The notes under the pieces: generated by a model
Databases searched by the model: none
The model's input: only the letters and a program-made list of their open reading frames with translations
What the model was told of the DNA's origin: nothing
Made by a program: the position numbers and the translations under genes
Origin: Desmodesmus armatus
Lineage: Eukaryota > Chlorophyta > Chlorophyceae > Sphaeropleales > Scenedesmaceae
Length of the DNA: 64,000 nucleotides
Reading direction: 5' to 3'
Assembly: GCA_007449985.2 (NCBI GenBank)
Contig: VIIQ02000223.1
Span: 62,001-126,000, forward strand
Shown: positions 34,018 through 44,479 of the stretch, one piece after another
Position numbering within the stretch: the first letter of the stretch is position 1
Layout of the letters: each line of letters begins with the position of its first letter

Positions 34018-37000
34018 ATGGCCCAGCTGCTTTCAACAGGCTGGGATGCAGTCAATAGATATAGAAAAATAGAAGAGGCCACGGCACCTAAGGATGACCC
34101 CGCTCCAGGTGTGCGTTGAAGCCTGCCTGGGCCTGCGGTTGATCACTGATGGGCGTTCCTCTGACTCACCTCCAATCGACGTGCCCGCGTTCCTCCTGCA
34201 GTGTATTTGCTGGACGAGATTGCTGATATCGCAAGGCAGTCTCCTGAGGCAGCCACGGCTATCGCAGAGGCAGTGCAGAAGAAGCTGGGGTCCAAGAACC
34301 CCGTCGTCAAGTTCAAGGCAAGGGCTGTGTGCAGGAGCAGCAGCACGAGCTGTAAGGCAGCCGAGGTGATGGTGTACACTGATACTGCATGATGTCTTCT
34401 TGCAGACCCTGAGGATCATTAAGCACCTCAGCACAAAGGGCTGTTCCCACTTCCAGCGATGCATGCAGCGGCAATCAACCACCGTCAGGTACGTGCCAGC
34501 AGCAGCAGCAAGCTGTTCCTGCTTGCACTTTGTAGGGTCATGTGTTTATGGCAGCAACAGTACCAGCAGCAGGCATCTGACATGTTGGCAGGGACATCCA
34601 GCACGCAGCACACACCAACTTGCACACAACCTGAAAGTGAGGGTAGCAACTACCTCATCTGCCGCTCACACTTACTGTCACACAAGCTTGCCCAATCATC
34701 CATCATGCGCGGTCTACACCAGCACACCATTAGGGCGGTGTCCTGCGCACCACTGTGCTGTCCACAGCCCTTCCCGCCTTCCTGCACATCTGCACCCATG
34801 TCCATGCTTCCCCATGTTTTCCCCATGTTTTTCCAGGGAGCTGACTCACTGGCGGGGTGAGCCAGACCCTTTCAAGGGTGATGTGCCCAATGCGCGGGTC
34901 AGGGAGTTTGCCAAAGAGGTTGTTGAGGTTATGTTCAACTCCACACCAGTGCAGCCCAGCAACAACACCCTGGCAGCCCAGGTACGTGTGGGCAAGGGTC
35001 TGTGGGGGTATGTAGGAACTGCTGCTGTTGACCTGGCACAGCAGTGGCTCAGCTGACAGGCTGTGTGTTGGTGAAAAAACAAGGGGTGTATCACACGCAC
35101 CAGTATTGCAGTGCCAGTTGTGGGTCAAACAGCAGGTCCTTACGTCAGCATCAAGCAGTCATGCCTTGAAAGGAGTCGTGACAAGCAGTTGTCAAGGAGG
35201 TTCAAGTGATGGAGGGTACTGTTGAGTTGTACTATGCAACAGCAGTTGCTGCCATGAGCTTGTTGAGGCAGCAATGCACCGAAAACCAATGTTCCCGCTC
35301 TTCATCGTCACACAGGGCAAGATCCAAGGCTTCGGCAGTGAAAACAGCAGCGGGCACTACAGTGGCGGCTTCAACAACAGCAGCAGCGGCGGGCAGTACG
35401 GCGGCATCGGCAGCAGCAGCAGCTACAGCGGCGGGCCTGGGGGCAGCAGGTCTGGCGGCATGGGGGGCGGCATACCCACCAGCTTTGCAGAGGCGCAGCG
35501 GGCAGCATCTCAGCTGACACAGGTGGGTTGGGGTGGCGAGGCTAGACTGTTTTTTGGTGCGGAGTGAGTGTTGTATCGATTCGATGGGTGGTGATTTGGT
35601 GCATCGACGGGTAGGTGTGCATATGCATGTGTGTGTGCGTGTGGGGGGGGGGGGGTGCTTTGCATGGTGTTGGGCGGGCAGCAACCCAGCAGCTTTGCAG
35701 ATGCGCAACGGGCAGCGTCTCAGCTGATATTTTATTGACTTGCAGACTGTTGTTGGTGTCAATGATGGGGTGGGTGGGCAGGTGGGTGCGTGAGTTGGTC
35801 GCAACGTTTGATGGGTGGGCAGCATCGCAGCTAGCTTAGGGGTGCTTGCGTGGTTTTGGGGCAACATGCTGGGTTGTTTGTGGTGGGGACGTGCCGGCTG
35901 GCCCTCTGGTGCATGGACATCTGACCTGTGACGCTACGCAAGGAGGTTGCGCCATGATATGACACCATGGCCACGAGAAACAAGCTGTTACCAAACCCTG
36001 TTTGTGCAGTTGCTGTAAGCAGGACAGTTTGTCACCGCAAAGACGCCTGGCCCCACCTCTGGGCATGAAACAGCAGCCATCATAGGCAGGTCCCCAGTAG
36101 CTGCGCCCCCATCAAACCACTGGCACACACCCACGCCATATTAGTTACGGGGTCGTGCGTACTCCCAGGAAAGCCCTTCCATGCAGTCAAGAGTGTCAAG
36201 CCTGGATCGCACACTCTTGACTGCATGGAAGGGTTTCCTGGGAGTTCGCACGACCGCGTAACTGACATGACGTGGGTGCGTGCCAGCTGGTTTGAGCAGC
36301 CAGGCTTGAGCTCACCCATTGGGGAGTTCCTCTTGACCAGGTTGGGGTACAGCTTTAGGGTTTAGGTTTTAGGAGAGGAGCTCGTGAGTGGGTGAGCTGA
36401 GGCCTGGGTTTGATCAGGCCTCTTCCGGTATGCACGACTCCACATCTTGCAGGTGATGGGGTCGCGGGACTCTCCTCTCGCATGTAAGAGCCCGTATGGG
36501 AGGTTTGAACTCACCGTTGTGTGTTTCTTTGACTTCAATGCGCGCGGGTGATCGGATCTGCACTCCTAGCCCACCCTTAGCCGTCATGTTGTTGGCAGGT
36601 CCATGTGCTGTAGTGAATGAGGGGGGGGGCATTTGCTAGCCGCCTTTGTGGGCCTGGCCGCCAAATGCATGCGCATGAGCAGCTTATACTGCAACCTGCC
36701 TCTTTGGGGGCCTGCCTGGTTTTTTTGCTTGCGCCAACATACTGGGGACCCGCCCTTGTACTGAAGAGCTTCAGATCCCAGGCCTGAACTCACACATGGG
36801 GACGTCTTCTTCACTGGGGGGGGGGGTACAACCCCAACCTGGTGAAGACGCAGTCCCGCACGGGTGAATGCATTTCTGAGATCTGAGGCTAGCCCCTACC
36901 TGGTGAGGAGGAGCTCCTTACAACATTTAAGGAGCTCCTCCTCACCAGGTAGGGGCTAGCCTCAGGTCTCAGAAAGTGCACGGCTGGATTGATCAGGCCT

Positions 37001-40000
37001 CTTCTGGCAGGGAGGGGTCTGCAGTGCGTTGGTGGGGGCGAGGAGAAACACCCTACCGGGCCCTCAGCATTTCGAAAAGTGCCATGATTCAAGTACACTC
37101 GCACGCCACTTGACATAGCGCACACATATCTTCATTGGCAGGAGGTGTCTGCTATGGGTTGACAGTGGTGACGGGAAGCACCCTGCCCAGCCGCCAACAC
37201 TAGCAACACGATGACAGTGATCATCTGCACTGCGCACGTGAGCGCCCTTGGCACGCAAGGCCACCGTTGGCTTGCGTCCACTGCAAAGGCAACCATTCAC
37301 ACTGAGCGCCGCTCATCCGTGTGTGTTGTGTGTGTTTGCAGGTGGCCCAACAGGCGCTGGGCGAGGGGCCGATTGCGCAAGGCCTGTCTAACGTTCTAGG
37401 CGGCTTTTTGCAGCCTGCAGGATACAGCGGCAGGCTCAACGTGAGTGGCGGCACTGTTGACCGAGGGGGAGGGAGGGTTTCTTAAAAAGCCACAACAGGG
37501 GTGTGGCGAGGGGCAGATGCATGGCCTGGTCATTGTTGTGGGCAGCTTCTTGCAGCCGGCAGGATACAGCAGCAGGCCTAACGTGAGTGGGTGGAGCAGG
37601 GGCGGGGGGGGGGGTAGGGGGTCTGCAAGGGCCACAACAGCGGTGTGGCGAGGGGCAGATGCATGGCCTGGTCATTGTTGTGGGCAGCTTCTTGCAGCCG
37701 GCAGGATACAGCAGCAGGCCTAACGTGAGTGGGTGCAGCAGGGGCGGGGGGGGGGGGGGGTAGGGGGTCTGCAAGGGCCACAACAGCGGTGTGGCGAGGG
37801 GCAGATGCATGGCCTGGTCATTGTTGTGGGCAGCTTCTTGTGGGCAGCTTCTTGCAGCCGGCAGGATACAGCAGCAGGCCTAACGTGAGTGGGTGCAGCA
37901 GGGGCGGGGGGGGGGGTAGGGGGTCTGCAAGGGCCACAACAGCGGTGTGGCGAGGGGCAGATGCATGGCCTGGTCATTGTTGTGGGCAGCTTCTTGTGGG
38001 CAGCTTCTTGCAGCCGGCAGGATACAGCAGCAGGCCTAACGTGAGTGGGTGCAGCAGGGGCGGGGGGGGGGGGGGGTAGGGGGTCTGCTAGGGCCACGAC
38101 AGGGGTGGGGCGAGGGGCCAATGCAGGGCCGGCTCATTGTTCCGGATGGTTTCCTGCAGCCGGCAGGATGCAGCTGCAGCGTGAGTGCAGCGGGGCGGGG
38201 GGGAGGGGGGGGGGCGTCATGTACTCCACATAGCTGCATCGTATTGTCCTTACTTGCTGCATGCTTGTCTCCCCTGCAGGAGTCTGGCTGTCACGAGGCC
38301 ATTGCAACTGATGGGGTGATTCATGCCACAGCATATCATCCTCATTGCTGCATGCTTGTCTCTTTCCCTGTCAAAGTATGGCCACCATTGTCTTGTGATG
38401 TCCATCTAAGAACCACTTCACTTTGTGATCCTGACCAGTTGCATGATGCTTTGTGTCTTTGTTGTCCCCTGCAGGAGGGTGGCTACCGTGACGCCAGCCC
38501 TGAGCCCTCCTTCAACTCAGGCTCTGCTTACGCAGCACCAGCCGTGAGCCACGTCACAGCGAGTCAGGTGGGTCGACACATACGCATGGAGGCACATGCA
38601 TGTGGTTCTTCTGCCTATCTGTTACATCAGTGGAACAGCGCGCAAGCACTTGCAGCACCAGCTGTTGCAGCACCAGCCAGTTCGCAGCTAGCCAGGTGCG
38701 TTGACAACTAGGCATGGCACACTGTGCTGTCTTCGAGCCATCAATCTCCACAAGGGCAGTCAGAAGCTCTGAATACAGGTCCGCTGGGGTCCCAGCAACT
38801 CAGGTGATGTTGCCGCGGCTTGGTTCCATGTGTGCCAGCTAGCAGCGCATCGGTCATGCAGCATTGAAGCAGCAAGCTGTGGGAGTTGCTCCCGCTGTCA
38901 TGGTTGCTGAACACCCTCTCCCCTGCTTTGCACTGCTGCTCCTGCTGCTGCCGCCGCCGCCGTCACTGCTGCTGCTACTGCTGCCCCCGCTTTCGTCACT
39001 GCTGCTGCTGCAGGTCCTTGGCAGTGAGTCAGCGCTGGTTGACGACATCACCACGCCAGGAGGTGTGAGGGCGCTGCCTGACCCCGCTGACCTACGACGC
39101 TTTGTGGACACTGCCAGCAGCATGGACGGACTGACCATAGCTGAACTACTGAGGGAGAAGATGGTGAGTGTTGGTGTCAACCCTCCAACCATATAGTTTG
39201 AATTTACCAACCTCAAACCAACCTCGTGCTGACATCACCTCGTTGCTGTTGTGCTGTGTCGTGCCGTGCTGTGTCCTGCAGGAGTCTCCTCGCTGGCAGG
39301 TGGTGCTGCGCTCACTAGCAGCTCTGGAGGCCATCCTGCAGCGTGGCAGCAGCCAGGCCTGTGGGGAGGTGGCCGTCATGTTCCAGTCTGACCCCACACC
39401 TGTGCGCAATGCACTCAGCAGCCCACAGGTAGGCACCGCGCGGGGGGGAGGGGGGGGGGCTCTTGGGTCTGACGGCGGGGCGGGGGAGTGGCTGCCACCG
39501 TTAGTAGGAGACGGGTGCGGATGTAGCGGGGCAGCAGCCAGGCAGTCACGTTTCAGTCTTGACCCCACACTGGGCAACGCACTCAGCAGCCCACAGGTAC
39601 GCACTTGGGGGGGGGTCCCTCTCGGCTGGCTGCTCTTGCACTTGTTTGTGTGTGGGGGGAAGGGGGCGGGGTCAGGGGAGTGACTGCCGGTTGTTGGCAT
39701 GAGTTGGGTGCGGATCCAACATGGCAGCAGCCAGGCCTGTGGGAAGGTAGCCGGCGTGTTTCAGTCTGATTCTGCGCCTGTGCGCAATACACTCAGCAGC
39801 CCACAGGTATGCAAGCACAAGTGGGTCACCGGGCACAATTGAGTCACCGGACAGGTGTTTGGTAACAAGTGTATCCATGTGCGTGTTTTTAGAGTGCACA
39901 AGAGGTATTGGCTGCCATCCAGTGCTGTTACTGTTGCCCAATGCTTACACATCGTCGCTGCTGCTGCTGCCACTGCTGCTGCCCCTCCTGCTGCTGCTGC

Positions 40001-41439
40001 AGGCCCAGGTGCAACAGCTGGCTGCAGCCGCCCTCAAGCTGCTAACCGGCGAGGAGGTCCAGCCGACAGCAGCAGCAGCACCCGGCAAGAAGTCCAGCAC
40101 AGCAGCAGCAGCAGCAGCAGCCAAGGCGCCAATGATGGACCTGCTCATTGACGACAGCCCCAGCAGCAGCGAACCAACAGCAGCAGCAGCGCCTGCGAGC
40201 GAGATCGACCTCTTGGGTGACTTGGCGGGGCCAGCAGCAGCACCAACAGCAACCCCTGCAGCAGCAGCAGCAGCAGCAGCAGGTGCAGATGGCTTGTTTG
40301 ATGGCCTGGGGATGCACACTACCCCGGCAGCAGGTGGGCCTGCTGCTGCTGCTCCAGCTGCCAGCAATGGTGACATGTTCGGGGGCTTGACCGTCGAGAC
40401 AGCGGCCTCGGAGCCCACACCAGCAGCAGCAGTAGCAGCAGTGCCGGCGGCAGCAGCAGCGGCAGCACCGGGCAGCATTGGCAAGCAGTCTGCGCCACTG
40501 GACGAGCTCTTTGCAGGTCTCAGCACAGGGCCCCCTCCTGCAGGAGCAAACTACAGTAACAGCAGCAGCAGCTTGCTCAGCAGCTTGTCACAGCCACAGC
40601 CGCTCCAGCAGCAGCAGCAGCAGCAGCAGGACTGGCTGGGGGGAGACTTGGGTGTGCCTGGACCCAAGATGCAGCAGCCTGGGCCTGGCTTGGGTGGCAT
40701 GCAGGTGAGGGAGGCGGCCTCTTACAGACAACTTGAGGGGGGGGGGGGGGGACACAGACAACTTGAGTTGGTGGGGTCCATGTGGTGTGGTAGAAACATG
40801 CGTGTGTTTTGGGTTCTGGTTGCAGCAGCAGGGCATGGCAGGCATGGCATGGCACAGCCTGGATGCAACGTGGCTCATGAAACAAATCGCACCCTCCCCT
40901 GCTGCTCGCTTGTTTCATCTGTGCTGTGTTGATGGCCTGTCACGCGTTTTGATGTACTAATTTTGCAAAATTAGCACAGTGCGCAAGAACTCACAACAGC
41001 TTCCCTCCCATCGTGCCTCCTGTACATTGCTGCTGCGCAGGTGAATGGTCTGCACCAGCAGCAGCAGCAACACATGGGCATGAACATGGGCCAGCAGTGG
41101 CCCATGGGCCAGATTCCGGCCCACGCAGGCATGGGCAGTGCTGCTGGTGGCATGGGTGGGCCAGGTGTGGGTATGGGGACCTTCGGTGGCTTGCCTGGGG
41201 GGTCGAACCCTGGGCTGGGTTCCCTCAGCGGCAGCAGCACCAGCGGGAGCGGCCTGATCAAGGGGGGCTCCCTGCAGGGGGTGGGGGTTGGTGGGGCTAG
41301 TATTAACACCAGCGGCAGTGGGGCGTGGTCGGGTCATGACGATGTGTCGAACCTGATGCGACAGGTGGGGCACGGGGGCAAGTATGACCCCGCGTTTGAC
41401 TTTGTGGCAGATGAGTTCAAGGCGAGCGGCAAGAGATGA
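34018..41439 (+). CDS. ENTH/VHS-domain protein, tepsin/MTV1-like AP-4 accessory protein
   Basis: Eleven exons join in phase (743 residues): 34018-34108, 34202-34317, 34406-34488, 34837-34981, 35316-35522, 37342-37440, 38475-38567, 39014-39163, 39282-39428, 40003-40704 and 41041-41439. The first 145 residues are an ENTH/ANTH-like fold (PVYLLDEIADIA, NPVVKFKALRIIKHLSTKG, CMQRQSTTVRELTHWRGEPD, FKGDVPNARVREFAKEVVEV), closest in my memory to plant MTV1 and animal tepsin. A Gly/Ser linker follows, then a second helical VHS-like domain (LIAELLREKM-type helix at residues of about 320-375, SLAALEAILQRG), as in tepsin. The tail has three LFxGL-type motifs: GLFDGLGM, MFGGLTV and LFAGLST. Tepsin binds the AP-4 beta appendage through a similar [GS]LFxG[ML]x[LV] motif, so a role in AP-4 or trans-Golgi vesicle traffic is likely. 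Intron 2 appears to be GC-AG (donor AAG then GCAAGG at 34318). Confidence 0.85.
36112..36297. repeat. Foldback (inverted repeat) element, arms about 85 bp
   Basis: Two arms, about 36112-36197 and 36210-36297, are near-perfect reverse complements around a 12-base loop. The innermost arm is AGTCAAGAGTGT / ACACTCTTGACT and the outer ends pair ATCAAACCACTGGCAC with GTGCCAGCTGGTTTGA. There is no coding capacity. It lies in intron 5 of the tepsin-like gene and may be a MITE or a recent inverted duplication. Confidence 0.8.
36873..36975. repeat. Near-perfect palindrome, arms about 48 bp
   Basis: TTTCTGAGATCTGAGGCTAG at the left pairs with its reverse complement ending at 36975. The only mismatches are near the outer ends, and the loop is 6-7 bases. 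It lies in the same intron as the foldback at 36112. The transcript would form a strong hairpin. Confidence 0.85.
37404..38181 (+). repeat. Six tandem copies of a tepsin exon end, each a potential 27-nt mini-exon
   Basis: The end of exon 37342-37440 and its GTGAGTGG donor are followed by five more copies, with donors at 37583, 37725, 37885, 38041 and 38181 (period 140-160 bp). Each copy starts with CTTCTTGCAG, itself an acceptor-like sequence, and then encodes PAGYSSRPN in the original frame; the last copy has decayed to a shorter form. Each is followed by a G run of 9-15. Confidence 0.85.
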
Positions 41440-43064
41440 ATAGCTCAGGCATCGTACGCTGAGGGAGAGGGGGAGGGGAGGTCAGTGTCTTCTGCAGCAA
41501 GGGCAGCAGCCCGCACTGGCACAGGGTTCCCGTTGTGTTGAGTCACACGTGCGTTCCACTCAGCGCGTATTGTTGGTGCCGCCCGGCGTTTGATTTTGTG
41601 GCAGATGAGTTCAAGGCGAGCGGCAAGAGATGATAGGGCTGTAGCGGTGTCTGTTGTGGCCAAGTCGCATTGTGCGCCCCACTCAGCTTGTAGTGTTTTG
41701 TGCGACGTTGTGTTTTACTTTGTGGCAGATGAGTTCAAGGCGAGCGGCAAGAGATGATAGATAGCTCAAGCATGCATTGAGTTTGTTGTATGCAAGGGCG
41801 TTCATGGCTGCTGAGGCAGGGGCAGCGGCCAGCACTGCCGCGGGGGTTCCGTTGTGCCGAGGTGCGTGTGCTCCACTTGATGTGTGATATTGGGTGCCAC
41901 TCATGCTGGTATCCTTGCCGGACGAGGTCAAGCCCCACATTACGAGATGAGTTTTAGGTTGGTTGTTGACTTTCACGGGAATGAGGCTGTGTCAAGGTAG
42001 TTACCCAGTTGCAGTTTGGTGGCAGCAGTGACAGAGTGGCAGCAGTAGGGGTGAAACAGCAAGCAGTGTTGTTCATAGACTAGCTGACACTCACTGTGCT
42101 CAGGTGTGCCAGGGGCATCATCACGATCAGCACACCTGCCCAGGGGTGAAAGCAGGTTTGCGGTGGTGGAGGTCAGAGGTGGTGTGTTCAGTGTTCAGCC
42201 ATGCCGGACTTTGCCCCCAGGCAGACAAAGAGTGGTATGCTGCTGCATAGAGCTCGTGTTGCTCCCCATGGTGGCTGCCCAACCACGCTGTTGTGTTGGA
42301 CGACATGGAGCATGCATGTGTAGCTAGTCACGTGGGATGTGTGCTTGCAGTGGCAGTTCCTTCTTCCCTGCTCTCAAGTCTTGCTGGGCCCTGTGGTGCA
42401 TGGTCAGGCATTCTGGCTGTTGAGTGGTCGGTCCTTTGTCTCTTGTCTGTCTGTGGTGCGCTTCCCTTGATGTAATGCATTGTGGGGCCTCAACTTGAAC
42501 AGGAATTGTGTCAAGTCCATCATGTGTGTGCGCATGCCGCGACTACTGTGGCTGTACAGACAGCCCAGCACACTCATGCAGTGGCAGGGATCTGCTGTCA
42601 AATGGAGGTGCTAGGCAGAGACAGCACGTGCTTCGATCCTTCGTGAGTCAGCCCCTGCGCTGTGCACAACAGTGCTGCCTGCGTTGCCAAGACACGCTGC
42701 ACCTGAGCCCAGTGCTGGTAGTACCAAGTCAGCAAAGGCTGCAGGGTTGAACACTGGTGTGGAAGAAGCACTGCTTGTGCCTGTAGTCGTTGCAACATCA
42801 GGATTGCTTGTGAGTGCCCAGATCAGGTGCTCCCAAGCGCGTTCATCCGAGTGAGCCCTTGATGATCTGCAGGCTTTCAAAACTCGAGGTTATGTAGAGG
42901 TTGAGCCACTCTACGAACCGTAATTGGCTGCAAAAGTCCTCAAAGGTTTTGGGGTTCCCGAGTCGACCTCAGTATCGTCTCAATTCAGGCAATTCGGTCG
43001 GATTGGCACTACCTTTGAGCACATTTTTCTCACTTTAGCAGATTCAGGTTGCAAAGACGTCAAA
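41440..43064. other. 3' region of the tepsin-like gene and upstream region of PETM
   Basis: The end of the tepsin coding sequence, including its stop, is repeated at 41588-41633 and 41712-41757, each followed by related 3' UTR sequence. A TGTAA motif lies at 42471-42475. From about 41980 to 43064 no gene was seen; the PETM promoter should be in the right part. Confidence 0.55.
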
Positions 43065-44441
43065 ATGGCCCTCGCCCTGAAGTCAGCAACCATCTGCTCT
43101 GCAGCAGCCAGCAGCAGCCGCTCAGTGAGCCGGCCAGCAAAGATCGCTGCTCCCAGGCCCGTGCTCAGGTAGGTCCTGCAGCTGGGCCAATGGCGGGCTG
43201 TTGGGGACGCCCGCCCGTGTGGGTTGCGATTCATCTGTCATAGGAGCTTCTCTGTCCCAGGCACCCACGTGCGATCAATTGCTGCTCATCCTCATGTCCA
43301 GAATGTTCTACCTTGTTTGATCCACAAACACACTGCGCTTCTTTCCACAGGGCTGCCCCCAAGACAGCAGCAAAGCGCGATGCGATCGTCAGCAAGGCCC
43401 TCCCCATGGAGGTTGCCATGCTGGCCGATGAGGGTGCCTTCATCGGTGGCGTTGCTCTGACAATGACAGCCATCACACTGCTGGTGAGCAATTGGAGCAC
43501 AGAGCAGGCAGTGAAAGACTACCACCCCCGTCTTTCAGCAGCAGCAGTGGGTCATGGGTGTCGCGCTGGGGCAGCAATGCTAAGCAACTGGCATGAGAAT
43601 AGCTACGAACGGCCGTTGGTGGTTTGTTTGCAGCAACCAAGCTGGTAGATATGGCTGGGCTGGGCTGCCTACTGCAGCCACTGTAGCAGTAGCCAGAATA
43701 TATGTGGATGCCATCAAGCTCAGACTCACACTACCAACAGGGCCCCGGCAGTATGAGTGGTCTTGGCTTGTCAGTGCTGTGACCTCATAAGCATTTGGGT
43801 TCCGAAAGCATCAGCGGCATGCAGGGGGCGCCACTTTGTGTCCCTCGCACCCGACGCTCGATCCTGGCCATCTCCAATTGGTTGGCTATGATGTGGCCTG
43901 TGAACGCCACATTGCAACCGCTGATTGGTTGGGATGGGGCAGGAACAGAGCAAGGGGGCCCAGTACACGTCACTACCTTGCAGTGTTTTGCAAAGCGTTA
44001 CCAGCCGGCAGCAGCAGCACAAATGTTGTGTCGGTCCGAGTGGCAGGGGGATAAACGGACAGCTGTAGTTTTGGAACTTCGAGCCAGATTGTCACAGCAA
44101 TCAAGGCTTTATATGAGGGTTTTCAGCCCGCCATACCTGTTGCAGGTCGCTACAGGATACACATTTGCATTGGCAGGAGACGCGTTCACTCCTTACCACC
44201 TGCCGGGTCTGCATGCACTGCGCATACATCATGATGATCATCAATTTGAACTCCATGAAGCATCAAACTGCAAAGACGACACGCCCACCGCGTCATCTAT
44301 GCTGGTGCCTTCGCTGACGCATTTGGCGCCTGTGTTGTTTGCGCTGCTGCTGCTGCTGTTGCTGTCGTGTTACTGCAGGGCCTGGCAATCGGCTTTGTGC
44401 TGCTGCGCGTGGAGGGTCTTGTTGAGGAGGGCAAGCTCTGA
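43065..44441 (+). CDS. PETM: Cytochrome b6f complex subunit PetM (subunit VII), plastid-targeted
   Basis: Three exons join in phase (99 residues): 43065-43168, 43351-43483 and 44379-44441. The first 45 or so residues are rich in Ala, Ser, Arg and Lys and lack acids (MALALKSATICSAAASSSR), as expected of an algal chloroplast transit peptide. The mature part has one membrane helix (FIGGVALTMTAITLLGLAIG) and ends FVLLRVEGLVEEGKL, which fits nucleus-encoded PetM of green algae. PetM is a small single-helix subunit of the thylakoid cytochrome b6f complex, which passes electrons from plastoquinol to plastocyanin. Intron 2 is 895 bp and shows no clear exon-edge copies, unlike neighbouring genes. The start has AAA just before the ATG and no nearer alternative. 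Confidence 0.88.
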
Positions 44442-44474
44442 ACAGCCCGGCTGTCATTTTTTCAAATGCCGTTA

Positions 44475-44479
44475 TGTAA
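44475..44479 (+). promoter_or_regulatory. TGTAA polyadenylation motif of PETM
   Basis: TGTAA lies 33 bases after the PETM stop codon. This is close, but within the range of compact algal 3' UTRs. Confidence 0.5.
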
